A stretch of 64,000 nt of DNA from Serinus canaria (GCF_022539315.1 NC_066321.1:4775324-4839323); one strand, 5' to 3'. Counted from the stretch's first letter, positions 1 through 14,216 are shown. Numbers and translations are program-made. Notes: generated from the letters alone by a model not told the origin.

Positions 1-2001
1 GGATTACACTGCCTTCAACAGAAAATCAGACCTCTAACCAAAATATTTAAATTGGAACAGAGCTCGGTTGACTACACCAAGCCAAGCTCTTGTTTGGATT
101 CCTGAGTGTCTGACATGGTTTACTGATGTGAAAACATTGCATCTTCTGAAAGTTCAAGGATTTGTTTGTTTGTTTGTTTTTATGTATGAATCTCTTTGTT
201 GAATTACTGTGCTGGTACTTGTCACCTAGAGTTTTCTGACTGCAGCAATACTTCAGCAGAGCACAATACTTTGGTGTGTGCAGCTGTCACTTCAGAAAAC
301 TTGATGTCTATTCTAACATTTTCAAAAGTGAAATCTTAATATTGGGATTTGCACGCGTGCTTAAACTTTCAATATGCTGGCAGCTTTATTTTGAAAGGTT
401 TGAATGCCCACAGGTCTTACCCAATTCAGGGAACAGCTGAGACTGCTGAAGGGAGGCTGCTCACATCATACTTGTTGTGTCTGTGTATGATTTCCAAGAT
501 TTCAGGAGAGGATTCCTGTCTTTTGCTGGTGAATTGTTTTAGCCTGATCTTCTACAAGACACTGCTGCTTATGTATTTTTAATATAATTATACATATATA
601 TATTTAAATAATACTTGATGAGCCACCTGTGTCCTCAGGCAGAAGTTCTGGCTGTGTTGAACTGCCTGTGACTGGGGATGAGGTTTTTGAAAATAGCAGT
701 CTCAGTGTCACAGGCAGAATCAGGCTCTGCAGCATCAAGCTTAAGCTGAGCAGCCATAATTACTGGGTAGGCTTGAAATTGTGGTTTAAATTCTGTGTGA
801 GGCTCACTTCATTTGAGCTTGGGAGGATTTTGTGAAGAAGAATTCATTAATGTCTGGGAAGCAGTGGGAGACAGAGGTGTGAACACTGGTTAGTGCCTGT
901 TTGGAAATGAGCAGCTTTGCATTCTGAGCAGGAGTTGAACAGAATCCATCTCTGTGGAAGGGTGTGAGGCAGCACTTATGTAAGGAAGCAGCAGTCACTC
1001 CTCAGAGCATGAGGAGGGTGTTCTGAAATAATAACCAGTGGATGTAATCAGAGAATTCTGATTGCTCATGGCATGGGAAAATTTAAGGCAACACAGGAAT
1101 TGTAATGCTTGCTAGCATTTGAATGCTTGGATTTGCACTTATGACATTTTTATGCGTGTTTTTATTTTTGTTTTGTTCTTACTTATCTCACAGCCTGGAG
1201 ATAAGCAACACAGATCCATACCTGCCCTACCTTGTCCAATTTGTATGGAGAAGCAGTAGAGATTAGAGGTAGAGGTTGAGAGGTTGCTTATTTTATCACA
1301 TTCTTTGAAGGCAGAATAAATGAGCCTGTGACATTCTACAAGCAGGTTTTGTCTAAATTTCATAATCCATAATATTCAGAGAGGAGATTGCATGAACTAT
1401 ACATCTTTGATTCTGTCAATTGAAGATTATTGACTCTAATTATCCTGTGAGCTGGCATGGAGAACAGTTTATTTGCCTCTTCTTGCAGTGACTTTTTAGT
1501 TACTTCAGGACAACTAGCAAATACTTCTTTTAATCTAGACTAAGAAAACTCACTTCTTGCAATTTAAGCTTATTATATACTCCCCACCACTAATACCTTC
1601 TTCATCCAAACTTCTAATTTTTTAATTGCTTCACTCTGTGTAGTCTCTGCTTGCTCTCCATTTTCCTGGGAAGCTGATGGAAGTAGGAAAGTTTGTTTGT
1701 TTCCTGTTGTAAACACTTGAGTGTAATACTTGCTGTTTATCTGGAGTTTTTTCCTTGGCACTGTGATAAAGCTGACTTGAGTCTAGATTCTGGTCAGGTG
1801 TTACCTTGGTAAAAGTGATTTAATGATTTGTATTTTCCTCTTCTTGCTACATGTTTTTCTGCTCCTGTTCTTTCTGTGCCCTTCCAGCTGGTACTGCCTC
1901 ACCTTTTAGATCCTTTCCTGAAGTGCTCCTGCAGGTCCAGGTCCTCTTGTCTTGTATCTGCATAGATGGGTCACTAATCATTATAAAGAGGGATTAAAAA
2001 A

Positions 2002-2420
2002 GGGGATTGTGGTATTTTCGGGGTCCCCTGACGAAGGGAGGAAATGATCAATCTGACTCCATGTTCTTTGAAGGTTAATTTATTATTATATTATATTATA
2101 GAATGCTATACTAAAACTATACTAAAGAATAGAGAAAGGATACAGACAGGTTGAACAAGATACTAATTAAAAACTCAACTCTCTCCAGAGCCTGGACACA
2201 GCCTGACCATGGTTGGCCATTAAGTTGAAACAATTCACATGGAACCCATCAAACAATGACCAGCTGGTAAACAATGTCCAAACCACATTCCAAAGCAGCA
2301 AAACACAGCAGAAGCAATCAGATCATTGTTGTTTTCATTTTTCTCTGAGGCTTCTCAGCTTCCCAGGAGAAGAAATCCTGGTGAAGGGATTTTTCATAGG
2401 ATATGATGGTGACAGGGGAT
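2002..2420 (-). mobile_element. Solo LTR of an endogenous retrovirus, with 6-bp target duplication
   Basis: The element spans 2008-2414 (407 bp), begins TG and ends CA, and is flanked by identical 6-bp copies of GGGGAT at 2002-2007 and 2415-2420. A second, diverged copy is at 30890-31272. On the minus strand it carries a GGCCA CCAAT-box-like motif and an AATAAA polyadenylation signal, so its sense strand is probably minus, antisense to the host gene. No gag, pol or env coding sequence is attached, so this is a solo LTR left by LTR-LTR recombination. A 6-bp duplication fits ERVK/beta-retrovirus-like elements. I recall this type from songbird genomes but cannot name the family. Confidence 0.8.
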
Positions 2421-3265
2421 TTTGCACAGGGGAAGCCATTGGGATGGTTCTGTTGAAATCACACTACACAGACAGCTTTTCCCAGACATCCTTCTCACTT
2501 GAATCCTCTTTCAGCTGGAACAGTGGGATGTCTCATTCCCTTCCCCATATTCCTTGCCTTACATCCCTTACTTTTTGGTGCAGTTCAAAGCAAGATGTGT
2601 TCTTTACTCTGTGGCACATTGTTCATTATTCTAAAAGATATTTTTCTGATGCCCAGCAGAACTTCAGAAAAGGATTTCTACTGAGTTTCCACTTCCATTT
2701 TTTAAAGTGACCCTGGGAGGTACGGAGGGACACAGCTGCCAGAGTGGGAGTGAGAACTCCTGTCTGTCATCACCTCAGTGCTGCACCACTTGGAGGAGGG
2801 TGAAGTTGGCAGCAGCTGCCTCTCAGCACAGTAATGTGTAAGCTGGTTTCTGACCCTTCTGTAAAAAGGGAAGAAAAAGCCAAAAAAACCCCACATGCAG
2901 GACAAGACTGTTGTAGCAGAATGCAGATGCTGAGAGATGGAATGCAAAAGCTTTCTGACAAGAGATTTATTACTGTAAATACCCACACACAGAGCACAGG
3001 GCTGCATAAGGATAGCCATGTCTTTCATCTCATGTGCTCCTTAGAGATATGGCTGTGTATGATCTGCTTCCCTCTTGCCAGTTAATAACAGGCAATATTA
3101 CTTTACTAAACCCCATTAGTAGTTTTCAGAAACATCAGCCTCAGAAATAAATCCATTTAGCCCATAGCTTGTTAATCAAGTCTCTATTCATCTGTCCATA
3201 CAAGCCATAAAGCTCTGCAGTGAACATGTAATTGTAATTAACATCATGGACCAGTTACAGGGTGT

Positions 3266-3816
3266 GAATTAAACCTTTCATTTCCCAAATGGGGACATCT
3301 GAGACTGCTCAGCCTTTGTGGTTTCCAGTCAAGGGGCAGTGCTCTGAAACAGGGAGGCGAGGATAAATATCTAGTTAAGGAGCTAATAGTAGTGTGAAAA
3401 AGAGATGGATAAAGAGACTTGGAGTAAAGGTGAGAATTAAGGGGACCAAAAAAAAAAAAAAAAGTAGAATGTGTCTTCTTTTATTCTGGTTACAGATAGA
3501 AAGAAAGAATATAAAGAAATTTCAATATTTAAAAAAGAAGCCTTGTGCGAGTGGGGCAATCTCAGTCTTTAGCTTTATTGTACAAGTCTTCAATGCTCTT
3601 GAGATACTTTGCTCCACCTATTATTAGTATTTAGACTGGAATATTAATATTTTGATTGGAATATTTACTGTAAGCAGTGATGGAGCCGTGTTTTTGTGAG
3701 AGAGCCCATGCATCTTTGTCTCACAGCAAGTGCATTTTCTTGAAAGCTGAACTTTGCTTCCTGCATGCAAAAACCAACAGGATCTCACCAAGAATTTAAA
3801 CAAGGACTTAGGAGCA
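3266..3816 (+). repeat. Direct repeat copy A (551 bp, partner at 9129)
   Basis: This block matches 9129-9678 almost base for base in the same orientation, from the shared TGAATTAAACC to the shared GAGCA. Differences are a longer A-run in this copy (3450-3464 region), a few substitutions, an insertion near 3627 and a short indel near 3705. The flanks do not match, and neither copy has a clear target duplication. It may be an intronic segmental duplication or two copies of an unclassified dispersed repeat. Open frames within it are not conserved between the copies and have no recognisable protein. Confidence 0.85.
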
Positions 3817-6800
3817 GTGAGTGCTCTGTGCCTGCTGCCAGTGCAGCTCTCCCCAGGCAGGGCCCTCGGTGCCCCCTGTGCCCTGTGGCACTTTCTGGGC
3901 TCTGGAGATGGTGCTTTGGCCTTCTGTGAGATCATTATTGCTGAATGTTTTGGGGTATTTTATTGCCCAAAGACCAATGAGCTATATCACCTTGTAGGCA
4001 AGCTTTAACAGGTGATGCTGCAGATGAAATGTTGATATTTTAATGTAGGGTTTTGCTTGCATTCCAGGATAGCAAGAATGCAATTAAAAACAGCAACAGC
4101 AAAGTGATCACATCCTTCCTGCAGGCACTCTCAGGCAAGCTCCAATCATCTCTCACAATGTGCTGCTCTCAAATGTGCTTTTCTTCATCTCTGTGTAAAC
4201 TATTCTCAATTCTATCACTTTAAAGAAGGAGTGGATGCATGCTGTGGTGCTTGGTTTAAGATGCATTTGTTAGCCCTAACACACCCACCAGGTACCAGGG
4301 TTGCAGGGGGGTGTAAGAAGTCACAGCTGAAAGTCCCACAGCTGTACTGAGGTCACTGACATCAGGGCAGTCCTCCTGTGGGGCAAACATTGCCATGGAC
4401 ACCGTGGAAGTGTCTTGTGGACAGGGCTGAATTTATCCATCTCTCACACCTCAGAGAGCAGCCAGCAGCCTGCTCCATTCCTGCAGAGTAAAGCTCTGAG
4501 TTCCAGAAATCCAGGTGCCATTAGCACCAGCGAGGACAAACTGGGATTTCAGGCTGGTGACAGTTTCCTTTCTTTCTCATTAGAGAAATACAATGCTGAT
4601 TTGTGGATCAACACTTCTTTTCCTTTTGCCTCAGTGGTTCCAACCTCCACTTGAGAAAAAGTTGCACACAAACAAGTTTGGGCATTTTCATTCAAGTAAA
4701 AGTGGTTGTAGGATTGACTGCAATGCATAATAAGCTAGAGAAAGCAAACCAGAGAAACAGCTGCTGCCAAAAGATCTCTAGAAAATTCTGTTTTCAGCCC
4801 CTGCAACTCATCGAGAATGTTGAAGAAAAAAAAAGTTCCTGGATGTTATTATTCCAAGTAGCCCAAACTTGTATTTGTAAACAAATGCAACATGGATTAT
4901 CCTCTAGGATATTAAATGACAAGTGTTGTAATGCAGAAAGATAAGGATTGAATTGCAAACCTATTTGCTTACAATACAAAAGATTGCCCACCTCAGCAGC
5001 TGTTCAACATCTGTCCCCTGAAGGTAATGAGATAAACACAGGACAAACAACAATAACTATCTGGCAATTAATTCACCTGGAGCCATGGGGAGGGAAACAA
5101 AGCTGCAATCCAGTTACTGGGGCTGGGCCACAGATAAATGAGAGTATAACACCCCAAAAATAAATATGAGCTACCATCACAACAATTTGGCCTGAGTCAG
5201 TGCCTGATGTGTGGGGTTTGTGATTGTTGAACTGGCTTGTTACCAGCCAGCTTTGGAAATTTTTTGGATTGCATTTGAGGGTTTCTAAAAGCTGAATGGG
5301 AAAAGTAGTTTCATACCTAGATTATTGTACCACACATAGATGAGATTTTGGGAGAGCTGCTTCAGAGGTGTGGTTTTACACTGAGAGAAAAAGAATTGCA
5401 CCTACAAATAAACCCTTAGAGGTATTAGCTAAAGCATCCTTTATAGAAACACCCCCCATACTCTTCTCTTTGTATTTTCATTTTAGTAATTCCAAGTAAT
5501 GCCTAGAATAGCACACAGCTTGATTGCAGTTTGTGAAACTCCTTTCTATTTATCACTCTCACATTCAAATGCACCTTAAATGCTCAGCTGAATAAATACA
5601 ATGCAGATTACTGCTTGATGTATTAAATGCCAAACACTATCTTGCCAAAAGCCAAATATCTCTTTATGTTTTGGCTCCCCTCCATATTCACACACACTGG
5701 GGCTTAATGATGAGTTTTTATTCTACCATGATATTTCTCTTCAAAGGTGTTCCAGGGGAAAAGAGACCATAAAAAAAGATGTGAACTTCCCAGTTCACAG
5801 AGCCTTCTCTATGATCAAGTTTAAATGGATGGGTTTGAATGTCTTGAGGCTATTGCTGCTCTCTTCAATTTCAAATCACATTGGAAAGCTGTAGAAGGGA
5901 AAGTACAATTTAGTGCTTCAAATGAGTATGGACAGACGTGGAAAAGACAATATGAAATGCCAGCTTGTAGAAAGGGCAGTAAAAATAATCTGAGGTCAGA
6001 CAAGCAGATACAATTCAAAGGGAAAAAGGAGCAAATTGGGTGAGAGGGGACGAAGGTATGCCAAGAGTGGACAAACTTATTTGGGGAAAAAATGAGAAGA
6101 GAAAAAGGAAAGAAGGAACAAAGCTAAGAAAGCTTCAGCATGAAGAACATCATTAGGTTGTTGCAGACAGGCAGAGGGATTAGAAAAGAGAAAAGCTGTG
6201 ATCCTGCACATTGCTGTACATTCCTGCCACGTGTGGATGGTTCCCAGGGCACAGGTTTGGTTTTGATTTACTGGTGTTAAGGTGAGCTGGCCTCAGTTTG
6301 AACCCTGGCTGTCTGCTCTGGAGAAGCCTCTCCAGGATGGCCACTCTGCACCTCCCCAAGTGCACAATTCCATTTCTTTGTGCTTCTTTACTTGGTTTTA
6401 CTCATTACCAGCAAAGTACCACTGTAAAATCAGATAATGAAGTCTTACAGACCTCTTAGAATAAAAAATATGACAGCTAATAATAACCAGGGGCACCTGA
6501 GCTGTATTTTCTCCTCAGCATGTGGTGGGTTTGAGAGCTCATACTAGGTTTGCCATGGATGAGAAAGATAATTTAGCCATTTTCTAGCTGCTGAAGGAGA
6601 AATAGTGGAGGTAGAAGAGCTATGACAGCAGCTTTCCTATGTTTATGAAGTTGTAGGCTCTGTCTTACTGTCAGGTAAGTAATTATGTGCAGTTACAAAG
6701 TGTGCATGTTTAAATAATCCTAGGTAACATTTTCAGTCTTCCAAGCAGCTCGAAAGCCGCTCTGATCCTATTTAAATGACATTTTTACTCAATGTCTTCC

Positions 6801-7761
6801 TACCTAGAGTCACACAGACAGATTATATGTTCCTAAATGTGCACCTCTCTGAACACCCAAAGGAAAATGAAAGGAATATATTTTTGTGGTGGGAAAATAG
6901 CTGCTCTAGTGCTGTGACACAAATCTCCATTTGTTAACTGTCTATGGCTGAATTACATTTTAATTTGAGCAACCTGCTTTTGTTTAGGTAAAGAGAAAAT
7001 AGGAGCCACGGATGGGCCACTTCACATAGAGCAGAATTACACAAATTGTGGGAGCTTTGATTTTCCCTTACTCTTGGATGGGACCCAATTTTTTCTTGAT
7101 GAGACAAACTCTAGCATTTCACATCTGGTGTCCTGCTGGTGGTTCATTTTGCTGTTGTGATACTGCAGAGAAATAGAGCTCCTAATTTGCAGTTTGAAAT
7201 CCACAGGTGTTGATAGGAAGCTTTTGCCACTGCAGTGTAGTATGGATTTCTGCAAGTGGTAAGAAAACCCTGAGATGAAGATTGCAGAATCTTTCTTTTC
7301 TAAGCAGAGTTCTTAGAGGTTTTGGAGATGATCCTGTTTGTCAGTATTAGGAGTAATGACTGTCACTGCCAGTGCCAAACCTCTGGGGAAAGATGTTTCG
7401 ATTTGGGCTGGGAGGGACTGGGGAGGAAAGAAATTGTACTTAACCCTTCTCAGTCACTGCTTGTTTGCAACCAAAATGAGCAAAATGAGAGCTGCTCCAG
7501 CCCTTTTTACACCAACACACCTGACTCCTGGAACCAGCACCATCCTGGAAGAGATCTTTTCAGGGAAGGTGTCCACAGGGAAGTGCCAGCCCCTGGGAAT
7601 TCTGGAGGAGAAGGGAAGGTGAATTGGTTCTCAGGGTGCTCAGCAGCCCCTTTAGCTGGGGTAGGGCTGGCACTCAGTCCGGCCCTAATGGAGTTTTGTG
7701 TGCAGTGCTGAGCTCAGCCTGGTGCTTTCCCTGGTTTTTTACCTCTCTGTGAAAGTAAATA

Positions 7762-8010
7762 TTCACAGAATGACCAGGTTGGAGGAGACCTTCAAGATCA
7801 TGGAGTCCAGCCCAGCCCCAACCCCTCAACTAAACCCTGGCACCCAGTGCCACATCCAGGCTTTGTTAAACCCACCCAGGGATGGGGACTCCACCACCTC
7901 CCTGGGCAGCCATTCCAGAACTTCATCCCTCTTTCTGTGAAAACCTTTTTCCTGATATCCAGCCTGTATTTCCCTGGACACAGCTTGAGACTGTGTCCTC
8001 TGGCACAGAT
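7762..8010 (-). mobile_element. CR1 LINE 3' end, 5'-truncated
   Basis: Read on the minus strand, this is the 3' tail of a chicken-repeat-1 (CR1) non-LTR retrotransposon. It is close to the reverse complement of the plus-strand CR1 at 48300-48555, sharing the segments around the CACTGGGTGCCAGGG motif and the GATCTTGAAGGTCTC motif. It ends with the ATTCTGTG-type octamer (seen here as CACAGAAT at 7764). No reverse transcriptase coding region is present; 5' truncation is normal for CR1. Confidence 0.85.
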
Positions 8011-9128
8011 CATTCAAAAATGATCATTTAAACCCAGCACCATCAGGTCCAAGCCCCTCAAGTGCTGAACAGGCTCACACTGGGATGGTGAGCTCACCCC
8101 TGAGCTCTGGGGGATGCCCATGGCCTGGATTTTCTGCTTCCACCCTTTCCCTAAACTGATTATTAGGCAAACTGCTCAAATTTCAGGTTCTCTGAAGAAC
8201 TTGGTGTTCATGGAAGGTACTTCAACAGGAATTTGCTATAAAATCAGGGTAAAAAAGGAAAGATGTTGGAGTTTAATCTGGGAGGTGAATCCAACCCTTC
8301 TGGTTTCCTGCAGATATATATCATACCTTCTCTGTGGCTATATATTATTTTCCTAGGTAGAATGCCTCATGAAAACTGAGCCAGCTGTAATTACCTCATT
8401 CCTTTAATTGCAAAGAAAAAGACTTAAAAAAACCTGTGAAAATGTCCAGTGGAGAATCCTTCCTCTGTTGCTGCTGAGTTTAGACATGGCTTAGAGGGTT
8501 GTTCCAGTTCTGGTTTATGTGATTTTTAACTCCTGTTTTCTGTTTCTAACACCATTTTCCCTCACAATAAATAAAGCAAAGGTTGTGCCACAGCTCTGTG
8601 GGCACCAGGAGTGTTTTGCAGGGCACCTGTCAGAGGTCACTGCCTGCCCACAGCCTGGCCTCTCTAGGTGAAGCTGTCAGTCTTGCATATTTGCACATGT
8701 GGTACAGCTTAAAGGAAAAAAAAAGAAAAAAAATCATTCACAGAATTAGTTTTAAGTCATTCCTAATTGTATTTTTAATCATAAGATTGGTGACATTTAC
8801 CTTTCATTGTGTCATTTTATTTCTCATTTTGTGCTTCAAGCGAGTGTTCCCCAAACTCAGTGCTGCTTCAAAATGCTTAATCAAATGAAAATGCTTATTT
8901 TCTATCACTGGATTTATAGCTATAGTCATGATAGATTAAAGAAAAAAAAAATCTCAACAGTTTTGTGACAGCAATGAAGAAATATTTCAAGTCATTTTAT
9001 GCATTTAAAAATTCATTGTGTGCTTAAAATACAGTGTATTTCTCTACGTGCACTGTGAGCTCTTTTGAAGAATATGCAATTGCTCTTTATTGAATGCCAA
9101 ACTCTAAAATCTGAAAAACAAGCTGGAT

Positions 9129-9678
9129 GAATTAAACCTTTCATTTCCCAAATGGGGACATCTGAGACTGCTCAGCCTTCGTGGCTCCCAGTCAAGGGGC
9201 AGTGCTCTGAAACAGGGAGGTGAGGATAAATATCTAGTTAAGAAGCTAAGCAGTAGTGTGAAAAAGAGATGGATAAAAAGACTTGGAGTAAAGGTGAGAA
9301 TTAAGGGGACCAAAAAAAAAAGTAGAATGAATTTTCTTTTATTCTGGTTACAGATATAAAGAAAGAATATAAAGAAATTTCAATATTTAAAAAAGAAGCC
9401 TTGTGCAAGTGGGGCAATCTCAGTCTTTAGCTTTATTGCACAAGTGTTTTCAATGCTCTTGGGAAACTGTGCTACACCTATTATTAAACTGGAATATTAA
9501 TATTTTGATTGGAATATTTACTGTAAGCAGTGATGGGGCAGTGTTTTTGTGGGAGAACCCACAGACCCAGTGCATCTTTCTCTTGTAGGAAGTGCACAGT
9601 CTTGAAAACTGAATTTTGCCTCCTGCATGCAAAAACCAACAGGATCTCACCAAAAATTAAAACAAGGACTTATGAGCA
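9129..9678 (+). repeat. Direct repeat copy B (550 bp, partner at 3266)
   Basis: This is the second copy of the block at 3266-3816, same strand, about 5.86 kb downstream. Relative to copy A it has a shorter A-run (9312-9321), lacks about nine bases near 9484, and carries extra bases around 9560 before the shared TGCATC. Similarity starts and stops abruptly, and the flanks on both sides are unrelated to those of copy A. Confidence 0.85.
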
Positions 9679-12600
9679 AAGGCTCTTTAGCTGTAAAATC
9701 TAAGTCCCCTGGAGAGAATCCTTTGTACAGAAATATGGCTGGGAAAAGGCGAAACCAAAAAACTGAATCAATGTTTTGATAAAATCTTGCCTTAATTACA
9801 GCAGCTGCCACTGTGGCTCTGTGGCAGAGACCTAAAACCTTGACTAGAAAAGTAGAGTAGGCTTTCATAAAACCTTATCAAAATTTATTTTTTATCAAAT
9901 TTTCTAGACATGTGTTTAGCAGAAGGCAGAACTGAGCACTTTGTGTTTCTAAATTCTTGGGCTGTGTGACAGGCACAGAGAGTCCTCCTCGTCTTCTGCA
10001 GCACATCAGCTCAATTCTCCGTGAGCCCAGTGAGCTCATTTGGAGGTTTATACTCAATAGAGTTATAAATTGTTTGATGTCAATGCAGGGCTTGAGAAAT
10101 GAAAGCAAATATTTGCTGTACCTGGCAAACCAGGAGATGCCAGCACGCCTCTGCCTCCCGTGATGTGTTTAAGCTCCAGGCACGCTGTTCAGCAAAGACC
10201 CAGCTGCAAACAGATGGGGAAGGCACAGGTGTAAGAGCTAAAAACCCCTGGTTTTTGTTCCTGTTTTCATACTTGTCAGTTCTGTGAGCTCACTGCTCTA
10301 CATTTCAACCTCCCCACCTCTAAAATGCCGGCCTGTTGCTGAGTGCTTTGAGAAGGATGACAATTAATGAGTATTTGTTACGAATGACTGATTAGTGATG
10401 GGATTTCTACTAGGAAAACCTAGGAAGAGGCTTAATAATATCATCCTTTGCAGTCCTTTTACCCTGTGAATTTCTTAGCTCTCTTGGATCACTGACCTTG
10501 TTATGTGGCATCAGAGAATGCATTTGAAAACCAGCTGCTAATAAAGCACGTGTTTATTCTGCTCTTCTGGCTTCCATTTCTGGGCTTCAAACAGAATGTG
10601 TCCAAACTGAAGCACAGATTAATGAACATCTCATGATCTCCAGTGATCTGTAATGACAATGGAAGAGCTTCATGTCCAATTATTTCTTTCTATAAATAGC
10701 TGGTGTTTTCACAAATATGTGATGGCAGTGTGCCATTGAAAACATTCTGAGTGTTGATCTGAAGCAGCTTATCTCTTTCTGGATATCAGGATAGCTGGGT
10801 ATCCTTAACAGATTAGGAAAACACAAAATAAACACTACAGGTACTGACCTTTTGAGCTGCTTCCTTCAGTTTAGGCTACTCCTAAGTATGAAGAGAGAAT
10901 TTTCTGTAAGGAATCACCTGATATCTGGGATTTCTAGCACCAAAATTGATTGTGCTTTTGTTTTGTTTGTTTACAAAGAAAGTTGGAACATTTTTATCTC
11001 TTAATGTTTCAGAAGTTGAGGTGATAGGGAGAGCTTGTTCTGTCCTGCAAAAGATTTTCTGCTCTGTTTTGAGGTGAACCTGGGAACTTTTCACAGTTAC
11101 CATGATAAAGGAAATATCTTGGGAAAACCAAGGCCACAGGAGATCCTCATGTAATGTCTGGTACTTCCAAATCCAAGTGTCTCCACTCCTCCAACGCACC
11201 AGACAAGTGTTTAGCCACCAAATATTACCTTTCTGAAGCTTTTTTTTCAACGTGTAAATAAATAATTTTCATTAGAGATGAGAAACTTTTTTGTCTTACT
11301 CATACCTGTTTTTATTGATTTTGTTCTCTCTTCTGTTTTAAATAGTAATAGTAAGTTTCAGGTGGAAATTTTGGGCCAGGTTCTCTGCTGTAGAAGTAGG
11401 TACATGGAGATTTGAACACCTCATCAAGTCAGGAACAGATTTATCCCAGCCTTTGGAGTATCTGGTACACTCTGTTACCCTCTCACCAGAAAATTCATGA
11501 GATGCTAAAATCACTGTGCTTGATAAAATATTAAAGCAAAATCCCTAATGCAGAGTAATTACCCAATAAAACAAATAAATGCCCCACTCCCTCCAGTAAA
11601 TACTTATTTTTGATTGAATTTTTCCTCACCTTTGGAACTGTCCTTAGACTTTCAGCTGTTATTTAGATACTGAGGAGAGTGCTGCCTGTTCCTAGACATG
11701 TTCAACAGCACAATGCTCAGATGGCAATTTATTTCCTCTTTACAGCTGTCTGATGCTTGCAGATTAGATGTTCCAGCCTGGGCTTTGAGTGACAGAGTTT
11801 TGGGAGCATGTGTTGAGCATACCCTGACTTATTTAATTGAGTTCAGCTCATAGCACAGCCTCAATTACTAGTTTAATTAAGAAGAAGAAAATAAAAAGAG
11901 AAAAAAATGGAACCAAATAATAGCAGGAAGGATGAAGTTTTGAATTATAATTGAGTGGTGCTTCTGTGTTCAGAGTTCTTGGGGTTCATCACTTGCGTGG
12001 TGAGACCTCGTCTGACTTAACAGGGTGGGACTGGATCTCAGTGACTTGGGAAGCAATCAGGATTTCCAAAAAGAGCTGAATCCCAGGGGTTTATTCCTTT
12101 TATTGGTGTAGTTTCACAGGGATTTGGGCACCATCTGATCTGCTGTGCTGATTGTCACTGCTGCTGTCTCCCCATTATGCTCTGACAAGCAAGCACCTCC
12201 CTTGCCAGGTGCCATCAAGAAGCAGGTTGAATCAAGCAATTACTGCTTGCTGAACACAGGAGCAGCTCTTGAGGAATATAAAGTAGTATCCTTACTGCTC
12301 TTCAGTCTTCCCTCTTTTGGAAAAAAAAATGTGAAAAGACCAGGAGCAGATCTTTTAATAAGGTAAGAAAGGAAAGGAGGGCTCTGCAGCAGGTGGTGCC
12401 TGTGTGTCCCAACCCAAGCTGTCTTCTGCCTCTTCACAGAGAGCAGTGAGGAATGGGAGTGATTATAAAGTGCTGGAGGTTGTGAGATGATTCACTGGGG
12501 TCTGTCAGAGGAGGACAATTATGGTGAAGCAAAGGGAGGGGAAGAAAGCCCCAAGTTAATCTGTGCTCCCTTCACCTCAGGCTGATTAGAGTAAATTCAT

Positions 12601-13764
12601 TTCTGTTGCAGGTAATATGCAAAGTAGGTATTAATTATAGTTCAGGCATCAGACAAAAATAATGCAAAGAATATGTTTCATTAATGATGCCTGTGGATTA
12701 ATGCTTTTATCCTGTAATCAAAGCAAACAGGCAGTGCCCTGAGCCCCTCCAAATCCCACCAGGCTGTTTGCTGATCCACTCTCACTCATGTCAGTGTACA
12801 TCAGTTTTGTCTTAAAATAAAGAAGTTAAGCCTTCCTGACAGGTAGGCACGCCATGATCTGCTTTCAGGCTGTCTGCTGCAGAGAGACCCTTCTCCTCAG
12901 ACTGTATCAGCTGTTTTAATAAAAGCTTCTCCATCAGTTCCTCTTGGGCTGCACGTGCAGCTGCCTTCCTTGTGCAGCTCAAGCTCCTTTCCTGCTGTCA
13001 CTCAGTACATGGTATCAGGAACTCAGCATTTGTATTGGGGTTTATACTGTTTCTTCTTCTCCTAAAATGAGATAATTAGTTAATTAATAAAACTAATAAG
13101 TTAAGCAGCTCTAAAATGCAACTGTACTAATCACTGTGTGCCTGGTGGACTGGAGTGTTGGGGGGCAGTGGTATTGTGAGCAAGGAAAAAGTGATTTAGT
13201 GAGCACTGATGTGACCAAAAGCCTGTGAGACTGAGTGGCATGAATCATAAATATGCTAGAATTCCTTTTTCCATATAGTATTAATGACATCAGCCATAAC
13301 TTACTTCTTTGAGTTCTGAAATAGTCTTAGAATTGATAATAAAATAGGTGGGGTAGTGTGGATGAGCTGTCAGTTCATGCTGGCATAACCTAACTGCTTT
13401 GCACGTGAATATAGTCCTGTACTTGGCCAGAAAAATATTTTTATTTTATTTTTCCTGAAACTCTTCTTTTTTTTTTTCATTTTAGTAATTTTCAGAAATT
13501 GTCTTTCTAATTCTTTGTGGGGTAGGTTGGTATTTGAAACACTACAGAGATGGTGCATGCAGCCGTCCCTGGGGTGTACAAATCCCCCCCTTTTCCTCCT
13601 CATTCTGCTTGGGCCAGAGCTGCTAATTCATCTCTACATTTCTGGTGTAGCAGAAGAGTAATCAGGAGGTAGATCTGTTTGCTGGCTCCAAAATTGCTCG
13701 TGAAATTCCTTCCCTGAATCAGGAAATCCAGGAATGGGTTCACTGAGCGCTGCAGAGGAATTGT

Positions 13765-13781
13765 GGGGTGGGGTGGGGTGG
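13765..13781 (+). repeat. Short GGGGT tandem run
   Basis: Three GGGG runs separated by single T residues, followed by GG. It is a minor simple repeat with some G-quadruplex potential on the plus strand. Confidence 0.7.
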
Positions 13782-14010
13782 TCCTGTGTGTCCCATTCCT
13801 CAGAAACATGGACAGCCCACGGCACACAGAGTGGAGCAGGGCAGCAGGGAAAGTGCTGAAGTGCCCTGTATTTTTCTGTTCTTTTAATCATTTATGCTTT
13901 GTGACTTTCTGGAATTCATTCCATGCTGAACATGCCATTGCTCCGTGCTTTTATTCCCAGAGAACAAGGAGGAGTCAAACTCTCAGAGCAGAAAATTTCT
14001 GGTTGATATG

Positions 14011-14029
14011 GATGGATAGATGGATAGAG

Positions 14030-14096
<67 letters not shown>

Positions 14097-14216
14097 CAGA
14101 TAGATAGATAATAGATAGATAGAGAGATAGATAGATAGATAGACAGATAGATAGATAGACAGACAGATAGATAGACAGACAGATCACTAGACAGATAGAT
14201 AGACAGATAGATAGAC

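Noticed and set aside
2213..2710. 165-codon plus-strand frame
   Set aside because: It runs out of the LTR across its 3' end and target duplication into unrelated sequence, with no known protein pattern.
3266..9678. Reading the 550-bp repeat pair as the two LTRs of a provirus
   Set aside because: The ends are TG and CA, but neither copy has matching target duplications, and the 5.3 kb between them contains no gag, pol or env-like frame and holds a CR1 insertion.
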